Source of the DNA: an uncultured Eubacteriales bacterium
Lineage (GTDB): Bacteria > Bacillota > Clostridia > Oscillospirales > Oscillospiraceae
Assembly (NCBI GenBank): GCA_900553135.1
Contig: USCO01000140.1
Span: forward strand, 1-5,685
Length of the DNA: 5,685 nt
Reading direction: 5' to 3'
Shown: piece after piece, positions 1 through 5,430 of the stretch
How positions within the stretch are numbered: position 1 is the stretch's first letter
How the letters are laid out: each line of letters starts with the position of its first letter
Notes under the pieces: generated by a model
Told to the model about the DNA's origin: nothing
Database searches by the model: none
What the model saw: the letters and a program-made list of their open reading frames with translations, nothing else
Made by a program: the position numbers and the translations under genes

Positions 1-11
1 AAGGATACCAT
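1..11 (-). CDS. Divergent gene, first codons only (runs off the left edge)
   Basis: On the - strand an ATG occupies bases 11-9 and is followed by GTA TCC (Met-Val-Ser) before the window ends. It is preceded by a strong Shine-Dalgarno sequence, AAAGGAGGGG (bases 27-18 read on the - strand), with 8 bases between AGGAGG and the ATG. A consensus sigma-A promoter lies further upstream on the same strand (92-64). RBS, start codon and promoter are in the correct order and spacing, so a real gene very probably begins here, divergent from the LacI-family regulator. Its product cannot be read from three codons. Divergent partners of LacI-family regulators are often their targets, so a galactosidase or sugar transporter gene is a reasonable guess, but only a guess. 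Confidence 0.7.
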
Positions 12-32
12 GGGCCGCCCCTCCTTTCCACT

Positions 33-79
33 GTGTTACTCAACTAATACACTTTCTAACTGTATTATAGGAGTAACAC
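33..79. promoter_or_regulatory. Concentric inverted repeat, probable double operator for the LacI-family regulator
   Basis: Two nested perfect inverted repeats share one centre at base 56: GTGTTACTC (33-41) with GAGTAACAC (71-79), and TAATACA (45-51) with TGTATTA (61-67). Equivalently, an 18-bp site at 61-78 is repeated in inverted orientation at 34-51 with 15 of 18 positions identical. The two copies are separated by 9 bp and their centres are 27 bp apart. The element covers the -10 box and start region of the divergent promoter. LacI-family proteins bind short dyads as dimers, so two sites here would fit a repressor encoded by the adjacent gene. The assignment to that regulator is inference; the symmetry is seen directly. 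Confidence 0.65.
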
Positions 80-92
80 GGTTTTCTGTCAA
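64..92 (-). promoter_or_regulatory. Consensus sigma-A promoter of the divergent gene
   Basis: Read on the - strand, a perfect -35 box TTGACA (92-87) is followed by a 17-base spacer and a perfect -10 box TATAAT (69-64). Transcription should start near base 57 and give a leader of about 46 bases before the ATG at 11. The -10 box and predicted start point fall inside the inverted repeat at 33-79, so a protein bound there would block initiation. A promoter this close to consensus usually needs a repressor to be regulated. Confidence 0.85.
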
Positions 93-111
93 GTGGATTT
101 GTGTTTTTCTC

Positions 112-140
112 TTGTCAGATGGCAAAAAAAGGGGTATTGT
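112..140 (+). promoter_or_regulatory. Probable promoter of the LacI-family regulator
   Basis: TTGTCA (112-117, five of six matches to TTGACA) is separated by 17 bases from TATTGT (135-140, four of six matches to TATAAT). The start point would lie near base 147, leaving a short leader before the ribosome-binding site at 162-167. An overlapping alternative is an extended -10, TG-T-TATAGA (138-146), which lacks a good -35 box at normal spacing. The promoter lies outside the 33-79 dyad, so direct autorepression is not obvious. Confidence 0.45.
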
Positions 141-174
141 TATAGAGAAAATAACCAACCTGGAGGAATTCACC

Positions 175-1197
175 ATGGCTACCCTGAAAGAGCTGGCCGA
201 CCGCACCGGATGTTCCCCGGCGGCCATCTCCCGCATTCTCAACGCCGACCCCACCCTCTCCGTCAGCGAGGAGACCCGCCGGAAGGTGCTGGAAGAGGCG
301 GGGCGGATGAACTATTCCGCCTCCAAAAGCCGCCGGGGACGCACCCCCAAGCCCCTGATGCGGGTGGGCCTGGCCGAGATGCTCAGCACCTCCCGCCAGC
401 TGGACGACCCCTATTTTCTCTACCTGGGCAATCAGGTGCGCCAGGGCTGTCAGGAGCGGAAATACGCATGCATCCCCATCGAACACCGGGGCGGCGCCTT
501 TGTTCTGCCCGAGGGAGAGCGGGTGGACGGCATCGTGGCGGTGGGATACTTTCCCCCCGAGGAGATCCAGGCTCTGGAGCTGCTGTCCGACCGGGTGGTG
601 TTTGTGGACTTCTCCCCCGATGAGGTCCGGTACGACTCGGTGGAGCTAAGCTATGAGCTGGGCATCCGCCAAGCCCTCACCGCCCTGGTCTCTCTGGGCC
701 ACCGCTCCATCGCCTTTGCCGGACCCGATCGCCGCCCCTACGGCCAGCCCGGCCCCGAGCCTCGGTATGAGGCCTTCCTGCACCTGACCCCCCAGCTGGG
801 TCTGGAGCGCCGCCAGGTGTTCCACTGTCCCATGCAGGGCCCCGGCATCCAGTCCCTGCTCTACCAGGCCCTGTCCCGGGAAGAGGAGTGCCCCACCGCC
901 CTGCTGTGCGCCAACGAGGAGATCGCCATGGGCGCCGTGCGGGCCGCCCAGCAGCTGGAGATCCCTGTGCCTAAGGCTTTGTCCATCGTCTCCTTCAACG
1001 ACACCCCCCGCTCCGCCCTGGTGCGCCCCGCCCTGACCTCGGTATCCGTCCACACCGCCGAAATGGCCAACGCCGCCCTGCGCCTGCTGGCAGATCGGGT
1101 GATGGGCGGTCCCCCCGAACCCCGCTCTTGGCCCCAGAAGGTGACGGTGCCCCCCTCCCTCTCCCTGCGGGACAGCACCGCTCCGTCTATTCGCTAA
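175..1197 (+). CDS. LacI-family transcriptional regulator, EbgR-like
   Basis: The product is a 340-residue cytoplasmic DNA-binding regulator with a periplasmic-binding-protein-like sensor domain. The N-terminal helix-turn-helix spans about residues 4-23 (LKELADRTGCSPAAISRILN) and is followed by DPTLSVSEETRRKV, a version typical of EbgR-type regulators of galactoside genes. The segment DDPYFLYL (77-84), VDGIVAVG (117-124) and FVDFSPDEVRYDSVEL (143-158) resemble EbgR, as do LGHRSIAFAGP (174-184), SIVSFNDTP (270-278) and RPALTSVSVH (284-293). The usual hinge-helix motif (PN..AR.L) is replaced by SASKSRRGR (48-56). The start at 175 is chosen because GGAGGA (162-167) sits 7 bases upstream and the protein then begins exactly at the family N-terminus; an in-frame ATG at 10 would add 55 unrelated residues. 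It lies between a divergent gene and galKET, so galactose or a galactoside is the likely effector. No terminator follows, so read-through into galK is possible. Confidence 0.92.
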   Translation: MATLKELADRTGCSPAAISRILNADPTLSVSEETRRKVLEEAGRMNYSASKSRRGRTPKPLMRVGLAEMLSTSRQLDDPYFLYLGNQVRQGCQERKYACIPIEHRGGAFVLPEGERVDGIVAVGYFPPEEIQALELLSDRVVFVDFSPDEVRYDSVELSYELGIRQALTALVSLGHRSIAFAGPDRRPYGQPGPEPRYEAFLHLTPQLGLERRQVFHCPMQGPGIQSLLYQALSREEECPTALLCANEEIAMGAVRAAQQLEIPVPKALSIVSFNDTPRSALVRPALTSVSVHTAEMANAALRLLADRVMGGPPEPRSWPQKVTVPPSLSLRDSTAPSIR

Positions 1198-1231
1198 AAA
1201 ACAGGGGACAAATCTTGTATAAACTGCCAAG

Positions 1232-1260
1232 TTGAATTTTTAGTAAAAAATAAATATACT
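1232..1260 (+). promoter_or_regulatory. Promoter of the galKET operon
   Basis: TTGAAT (1232-1237) and TATACT (1255-1260, five of six matches to consensus) are separated by 17 bases, placing transcription start near 1267, about 20 bases before the galK start. The spacer contains an odd palindrome, TTTTTA-G-TAAAAA (1237-1249), that could be an operator or only an AT-rich spacer. Flanking the promoter are TTGTAT (1215-1220) and ATACAA (1263-1268), an inverted pair centred on the same spacer. The whole gap 1198-1288 is far more AT-rich than the genes. Confidence 0.65.
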
Positions 1261-1288
1261 GAATACAACAAAAATAAATGAGGTGACC

Positions 1289-2593
1289 ATGATGCGAACC
1301 TGTGAATCCCTGCGCCGTTCCCTGTCCGCCGGAGAGTGCGACCAGGTCCTGGCCAGCCTGTACGCCCTGGATGGGACCGACAGCAGCCTGGCTGCCGCCC
1401 GCGCCCGTGCCCTGCGTGTGGTGGAGGAGTTCCAAGCTGCCTTCTCCCCCAAGGAGGATACCTGCGCCGCCCTGTTCAGCGGCCCCGGCCGCACCGAGAT
1501 CGGCGGCAACCACACCGACCACCAGCACGGCCATGTGCTGTGCGGCAGCGTGGATCTGGACATGATCTGCTGCGCCGCCCCCAACGGCCTGAACGTGATC
1601 CGCGTCATCTCCGAGGGCTATCCCGCTCTGGAGGTGGAGCTGGACCAGCTGCTCCCCCGCCCCGAGGAGCGCAACACCTCCGCCGCCCTGGTTCGGGGCG
1701 TGGCGGCCAAGATCCAGGAGCTGGGCCACAAGGTGGGCGGCTTTGACGCCTGGGCCACCTCCAGCGTGCTGTCCGGCTCCGGCCTGTCCTCCTCCGCCGC
1801 TTACGAGGTGCTGGTGGGCAACATCCTCAACCACTTCTTCTGTGAGGACGCGCTGGACCCCATCCAGATCGCCAAGATCGGCCAGTACGCCGAGAACGTC
1901 TACTTCGGCAAGCCCTGCGGCCTGATGGACCAGATGGGCTCCTCCGTTGGCGGCGCCGTGGCCATCGACTTCAACGATCCCACCTCCCCCGTGGTGCGGA
2001 AGGTGGACTACGACTTCTCCAAGTCCGGCCACGCCCTGTGCATCGTGGACACCGGCTCCTGCCACGCCGACCTCACCGACGACTACGCCGACATCACCGA
2101 GGAGATGGGCGCCGTGGCGGCCCACTTCGGCAAGCTGGTGCTGCGGGACGTGCCTGAGGAGGAGTTCCGCAAGGAGCTGCCCTCCCTGCGTGTGCGCTGC
2201 GGTGACCGTGCGGTGCTGCGTGCCCTGCACTTCTACGACGACGACCGCCGGGCCGTGGAAGAGGCCCAGGCTCTGGAAGCCGGCGACTTCGACCGCTTCC
2301 TGGCTCTGGTCAACGCCTCCGGCATCTCCTCTGCCATCCATCTGCAGAACACCTGGTCTGTGGCTACCCCCGCTCAGCAGGCCATCCCTGTGGCCCTGGC
2401 CATCGGCCGCGAGCTGCTGGGTGACTCCGGCGCCATCCGGGTCCACGGCGGCGGCTTTGCCGGTACCATTCAGGCCTTTGTGCCCAACGAAAAGCTCTCC
2501 GCCTTCAAGGCCGGCATGGAGCAGCTGCTGGGCCCCGGCATGTGTCACATCCTCCACATCCGTCCCCAGGGCGGATGTGTGATCCTGGCTTAA
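1289..2593 (+). CDS. galK: Galactokinase
   Basis: GalK catalyses ATP-dependent phosphorylation of galactose to galactose-1-phosphate, the first committed Leloir step, in the cytoplasm. The 434-residue product belongs to the GHMP kinase family and shows all three motifs. Motif 1 is GPGRTEIGGNHTDHQHG (65-81) with the substrate-contacting Arg68 and Asp77. Motif 2 is LSGSGLSSSAA (161-171), the ATP phosphate loop. Motif 3 is HGGGFAGTIQAF (386-397). The predicted catalytic base is Asp214 in GLMDQMGSS. Asn74 replaces the Glu of the classical GEHTDY signature, a variant discussed in the findings. The protein is longer than E. coli GalK because of an extra N-terminal segment of about 50 residues before motif 1. 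GAGGTGA (1280-1286) is the ribosome-binding site; ATG 1289 is chosen, ATG 1292 is equally possible, and an in-frame GTG at 1283 lies inside the binding site. It is the first gene of the operon, 35 bases before galE. Confidence 0.95.
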   Translation: MMRTCESLRRSLSAGECDQVLASLYALDGTDSSLAAARARALRVVEEFQAAFSPKEDTCAALFSGPGRTEIGGNHTDHQHGHVLCGSVDLDMICCAAPNGLNVIRVISEGYPALEVELDQLLPRPEERNTSAALVRGVAAKIQELGHKVGGFDAWATSSVLSGSGLSSSAAYEVLVGNILNHFFCEDALDPIQIAKIGQYAENVYFGKPCGLMDQMGSSVGGAVAIDFNDPTSPVVRKVDYDFSKSGHALCIVDTGSCHADLTDDYADITEEMGAVAAHFGKLVLRDVPEEEFRKELPSLRVRCGDRAVLRALHFYDDDRRAVEEAQALEAGDFDRFLALVNASGISSAIHLQNTWSVATPAQQAIPVALAIGRELLGDSGAIRVHGGGFAGTIQAFVPNEKLSAFKAGMEQLLGPGMCHILHIRPQGGCVILA

Positions 2594-2628
2594 TCATCCA
2601 TTTCAACATTTGAAAGGAAGGTATTCTT

Positions 2629-3621
2629 ATGGCGATTCTTGTTTTGGGCGGAGCCGGCTACATTGGCTCTCACACCGTTTATGAACTGATCGACGCTGGC
2701 CGCGACGTGGTGGTGGCCGACAACCTGCTCACCGGCTTCCGGGCCGCTGTGCATCCCAAGGCCCGCTTCTATGAGCTGGACATCCGGGACCGCGCTGCTC
2801 TGGACGCTCTGTTTGAGAAGGAGCAGATCGAGGGCGTCATCCACTTCGCCGCCTCCTCCCAGGTGGGCGAGTCCATGTCCGCCCCCCTGAAGTACTATGA
2901 CAACAACCTCCATGGCACCATGGTGCTGCTCCAGTCCATGGTGGCCCACGGCGTGGACAAGATCGTGTTCTCCTCCACCGCCGCCACCTACGGTGAGCCC
3001 GAGCGGGTGCCCATCCTGGAGACCGACCGCACCGATCCCACCAACTGCTACGGCGAGACCAAGCTGTCCATGGAGCACATGATGCGCTGGGTGTCCCAGG
3101 CTCACGGCCTGCGCTATGTGGCCCTGCGCTACTTCAACGCCTGCGGCGCCCACGCTTCCGGCGCCATCGGCGAGGCTCACAACCCTGAGACCCACCTCAT
3201 CCCCCTGATCCTCCAGGTGCCCGGCGGCAAGCGGGAGAAGATCTCCATCTTCGGCGACGACTATCCCACCAAGGACGGCACCTGCGTGCGTGACTACATC
3301 CACGTCACCGACCTGGCCCAGGCCCACATCCTGGCTCTGGACTACCTGCTCAAGGGCGGCGAGAACAACGTCTTCAACCTGGGCAACGGCGTGGGCTTCA
3401 CCGTGAAGGAAGTCATCGACGTGGCCCGTGCCGTCACCGGCCACCCCATCCCCGCCGAGACTTGCCCCCGCCGGGCCGGCGACCCCGCCCAACTCATCGC
3501 CTCCTCCGAGAAGGCCGTGAAGGTGCTGGGCTGGAAGCCCCAGTACAACGACCTGAACACCATCATCGCTTCCGCCTGGAAGTGGCACAGCACCCATCCC
3601 AAGGGATACGAGGAGGTCTAA
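2629..3621 (+). CDS. galE: UDP-glucose 4-epimerase
   Basis: GalE interconverts UDP-galactose and UDP-glucose using bound NAD, regenerating the UDP-glucose consumed by GalT and supplying UDP-galactose for glycan synthesis. The 330-residue protein is a full-length extended short-chain dehydrogenase/reductase. The Rossmann fingerprint GGAGYIG is at 7-13, with Asp31 positioned for the adenosine ribose. The catalytic set is Thr117 in FSSTAATYG (114-122), Tyr141 and Lys145 in YGETK. Further family blocks are RYFNACGAH (167-175), FGDDYPTKDGT (208-218) and VRDYIHVTDLA (220-230). The residue aligned with Tyr299 of E. coli GalE is Leu289, so substrate range may differ from the E. coli enzyme. A ribosome-binding site AAAGGA (2613-2618) lies 10 bases before ATG; the gap after galK is 35 bases with no terminator, so the genes are probably co-transcribed. 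Confidence 0.96.
   Translation: MAILVLGGAGYIGSHTVYELIDAGRDVVVADNLLTGFRAAVHPKARFYELDIRDRAALDALFEKEQIEGVIHFAASSQVGESMSAPLKYYDNNLHGTMVLLQSMVAHGVDKIVFSSTAATYGEPERVPILETDRTDPTNCYGETKLSMEHMMRWVSQAHGLRYVALRYFNACGAHASGAIGEAHNPETHLIPLILQVPGGKREKISIFGDDYPTKDGTCVRDYIHVTDLAQAHILALDYLLKGGENNVFNLGNGVGFTVKEVIDVARAVTGHPIPAETCPRRAGDPAQLIASSEKAVKVLGWKPQYNDLNTIIASAWKWHSTHPKGYEEV
3611..3617 (+). promoter_or_regulatory. galT ribosome-binding site inside the end of galE
   Basis: A perfect AGGAGGT lies within the last codons of galE (encoding the terminal Glu-Glu-Val region) and sits 7 bases before the galT ATG at 3625. Ribosomes finishing galE stop 3 bases before the galT start, so translation of the two genes is likely coupled. 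Confidence 0.85.
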
Positions 3622-3624
3622 ACC

Positions 3625-5115
3625 ATGGTCGACCACGCCATTGAAAAGCTGATCTCCTACGCCCTGGACAAGGAGCTGATCCAGCCCTGCGAGGAGATCT
3701 GGGCCCGGAACACCCTGCTGGAGGTTCTGGAGCTGGACAGCTACACCCCCACCGGCCTGCCCGTGGGTGAGGTGGACCTGCCCGCCGTCCTGGATGAGCT
3801 CATGGACGACGCCTACGCCCGGGGCGTGATGAAGGAGAACTCCATCGTCTACCGGGACCTGTTTGACACCAAGATCATGGGCGCCATCACCCCCCGCCCC
3901 GCCCAGGTCATCGAGAAGTTCCAGTCCCTGCGCGCTGAGGACCCCAAGAAGGCCACCGACTGGTACTACGCCTTCAGCCAGGACACCAACTACATCCGCC
4001 GTGACCGCATCGCCAAGGACATGCAGTGGAAGGCTCCCACAGAGTACGGCGAGCTGGACATCACCATCAACCTGTCCAAGCCCGAGAAGGACCCCAAGGC
4101 CATTGCTGCGGCCCGGAATCTGCCCGCCTCCGCCTATCCCCGTTGTCTGCTGTGCGCTGAGAACGAGGGCTACGCCGGCCGGGTGAACCACCCCGCCCGC
4201 CAGAACCACCGCGTGGTGCCCATCACCATCAACGGTTCCCCCTGGTTCCTGCAGTACTCCCCCTATGTGTACTACAATGAGCACTGCATCTGCTTCAACA
4301 GCGTGCACACCCCCATGAAGATCGACAAGGCCTGCTTCGGCAAGCTCCTGGACTTTGTGGGCCAATTCCCCCACTACTTCGTGGGCTCCAACGCCGACCT
4401 GCCCATCGTGGGCGGCTCCATCCTGGCTCACGACCACTTCCAGGGCGGTCACTACACCTTCGCCATGGCCAAGGCTCCCGTGGAGACCCCCTTCACCTTC
4501 CCCGGCTATAAGGACGTGAAGGCCGGCATCGTGAAGTGGCCCATGTCCGTGGTCCGTCTCACCTGCGGCGATCCTCAGCGTCTGGTGGACCTGGCCGACC
4601 ACATCCTCACCGCCTGGCGCGGCTACACCGACGAGGCGGCCATGATCCTGGCCGAGACCGACGGTGAGCCCCACAACACCATCACTCCCATTGCCCGCCG
4701 CCGCGGCGAGGACTACGAGCTGGATCTGGTGCTACGCAACAACCTGACCACCGAGGAGCACCCCCTGGGCCTGTATCACCCCCATGCGGAGCTGCACCAC
4801 ATCAAGAAGGAGAACATCGGCCTCATCGAGGTCATGGGCCTGGCCGTTCTCCCCGCCCGTCTGAAGGAAGAGCTGGCCGCTGTGGCCGAGGCTCTGGTCA
4901 GCGGCGCCGACCTGAAGGCCGACCCCCGCACCGCCTCCCACGCTGAGTGGGCCGAGGGCTTCAAGAGCAAGTACCAGATCACCGCCGAGAACGCTCTGGA
5001 CATCGTCCAGAAGGAGACCGGCCTGGTCTTTGCCCAGGTGCTGGAGCACGCCGGTGTCTATAAGCGCAACGAGGAAGGCAAGGCCGCTTTCCTGCGCTTC
5101 CTGAACACCCTGTAA
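3625..5115 (+). CDS. galT: UDP-glucose--hexose-1-phosphate uridylyltransferase, class II
   Basis: GalT transfers UMP from UDP-glucose to galactose-1-phosphate, giving UDP-galactose and glucose-1-phosphate through a uridylyl-histidine intermediate. The 496-residue protein is the long class II form found in Firmicutes, not the roughly 350-residue E. coli type. The N-terminal 150 residues, with VYRDLFDTKIMGAITPRP (75-92) and DWYYAFSQDTNYIRRDRI (112-129), are characteristic of that class. A CLLC motif (174-177) could bind metal. The active-site HDHFQGG (269-275) has the H-x-H-x-Q arrangement of the HIT superfamily, with the second histidine (271) as likely nucleophile by analogy with other family members. 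LGLYHPHAELHHIKKENIGLI begins the C-terminal domain at about 381. The gene starts 3 bases after galE, uses the RBS at 3611-3617, and is the last gene of the operon, followed 18 bases later by a terminator. No aldose 1-epimerase gene (galM) is present. Confidence 0.95.
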   Translation: MVDHAIEKLISYALDKELIQPCEEIWARNTLLEVLELDSYTPTGLPVGEVDLPAVLDELMDDAYARGVMKENSIVYRDLFDTKIMGAITPRPAQVIEKFQSLRAEDPKKATDWYYAFSQDTNYIRRDRIAKDMQWKAPTEYGELDITINLSKPEKDPKAIAAARNLPASAYPRCLLCAENEGYAGRVNHPARQNHRVVPITINGSPWFLQYSPYVYYNEHCICFNSVHTPMKIDKACFGKLLDFVGQFPHYFVGSNADLPIVGGSILAHDHFQGGHYTFAMAKAPVETPFTFPGYKDVKAGIVKWPMSVVRLTCGDPQRLVDLADHILTAWRGYTDEAAMILAETDGEPHNTITPIARRRGEDYELDLVLRNNLTTEEHPLGLYHPHAELHHIKKENIGLIEVMGLAVLPARLKEELAAVAEALVSGADLKADPRTASHAEWAEGFKSKYQITAENALDIVQKETGLVFAQVLEHAGVYKRNEEGKAAFLRFLNTL

Positions 5116-5133
5116 TCCCCCCCATTTTTCAAA

Positions 5134-5173
5134 AAACGGTCCGCGGAGAAGTTCTCCGCGGACCGTTTCTTTT
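5134..5173 (+). terminator. Intrinsic terminator of the galKET operon
   Basis: AAACGGTCCGCGGAGA (5134-5149) pairs with TCTCCGCGGACCGTTT (5153-5168) in a perfect 16-bp stem with a 3-base loop, followed by TTTCTTTT (5166-5173). Six A residues at 5131-5136 give a T-run on the other strand as well, so it can work in both directions and would back up the adjacent - strand terminator. Confidence 0.93.
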
Positions 5174-5177
5174 GGGC

Positions 5178-5216
5178 AAAAAAAGACCCAGCCGCGTGTA
5201 TGCCCACGGCTGGGTC
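5178..5216 (-). terminator. Intrinsic terminator for - strand transcription
   Basis: Read on the - strand, GACCCAGCCG (5216-5207) pairs with CGGCTGGGTC (5194-5185) around a 12-base loop that can pair further, and is followed at once by seven T residues (5184-5178). The T-run is on the - strand only, so this ends a transcript arriving from the right, namely the proposed small RNA, before it can run into galT. Confidence 0.88.
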
Positions 5217-5340
5217 GAGTGCAAGGGGTGATGCCTGGCCCCTTGCGTTCTGGTGGCCAGAGAGATTGGAAAAGCCAAAGTGTGGGGAAGAAAGCAGGGA
5301 GGTGTGAGGAGGGGGGCTTTTTTCTCTCTCGTCTCTAACC
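5178..5340 (-). ncRNA. Candidate small RNA with C-rich segment and hairpins
   Basis: A complete orphan transcription unit lies here on the - strand: promoter at 5375-5347, predicted start near 5340, and terminator at 5216-5178, giving an RNA of about 163 bases. There is no RBS-preceded reading frame; the only early ATG (5346) stops after three codons. In order, the RNA has a purine-rich 5' end (GAGACGAGAGAGAAAAAAG, 5335-5317) and a C-rich tract with CCCCCCUCCU (5316-5307), CACCUCCC (5304-5297) and UUCUUCCCC (5292-5284). Three stem-loops follow: UUGG/CCAA (5278-5266), UCUGG/CCAGA (5261-5249) and GCAAGGGG/CCCCUUGC (5246-5221), and last the terminator stem. The pyrimidine blocks are complementary to Shine-Dalgarno sequences (AGGAGG, GGAGGUG), as expected of a trans-acting RNA that pairs with mRNA start regions. 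C-rich unpaired stretches of this kind occur in Firmicutes regulatory RNAs such as FsrA and RoxS. I recognise no known family; function is inference. Confidence 0.62.
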
Positions 5341-5346
5341 ACCCAT

Positions 5347-5375
5347 AGATTAGCATATGCTAACTCATTTGTCAA
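5347..5375 (-). promoter_or_regulatory. Promoter of the candidate small RNA
   Basis: Read on the - strand, a perfect -35 box TTGACA (5375-5370) is separated by 17 bases from TAATCT (5352-5347), which is preceded by TGC to form an extended -10 element (TGC TAATCT). This is a strong vegetative promoter pointing away from any coding sequence in the window. Its spacer and -10 box carry the palindrome at 5350-5363. Confidence 0.75.
5350..5363. promoter_or_regulatory. Perfect 14-bp palindrome, likely operator
   Basis: TTAGCATATGCTAA is fully self-complementary and lies in the promoter of the candidate small RNA, overlapping the -10 box. A dimeric repressor here would block transcription. The TTAG...CTAA ends resemble sites of MarR/SlyA-type regulators and also the half-sites of DtxR/IdeR-type metal regulators; the sequence alone does not decide between them. 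Confidence 0.6.
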
Positions 5376-5385
5376 CTGTTTTCTC

Positions 5386-5428
5386 AAAAAAATTCCCCGC
5401 CTGCCGAATGGGTCGGCAGACGGGGTTT
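5386..5428 (-). terminator. Intrinsic terminator, better on the - strand, possibly bidirectional
   Basis: CCCCG-C-CTGCCGA (5395-5407) pairs with TCGGCAG-A-CGGGG (5413-5425): 12 base pairs with one C/A mismatch and a 5-base loop, ATGGG. On the - strand the stem is followed by AA and then seven T residues (5392-5386). On the + strand the tail is a weaker TTTCGTTCTTATTT. It would stop transcription from the right just before the small-RNA promoter, insulating that promoter. Confidence 0.78.
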
Positions 5429-5430
5429 CG

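Noticed and set aside
10..174. Upstream in-frame extension of the LacI-family regulator from ATG 10
   Set aside because: It would run through the divergent promoter and operator, has no ribosome-binding site, and encodes residues unlike the family; GGAGGA before ATG 175 matches the family N-terminus.
1283..1285. GTG start for galK
   Set aside because: The GTG lies within the Shine-Dalgarno sequence GAGGTGA itself; ATG 1289 or 1292 are properly spaced.
1187..2557. 456-codon open frame on the - strand opposite galK
   Set aside because: Same third-position GC artefact; its proposed start region covers the regulator-galK promoter in reverse and the product shows no recognisable fold.
2590..4674. 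694-codon open frame on the - strand opposite galE and galT
   Set aside because: Shadow of G/C-ending codons in the real genes; composition is Gly/Val/His/Leu-rich low complexity with no domain or ribosome-binding site.
5297..5316. AGGAGG and GGGAGGTG on the + strand as ribosome-binding sites
   Set aside because: No + strand start codon with an open frame follows at suitable distance; they are the complements of the C-rich blocks in the candidate RNA.
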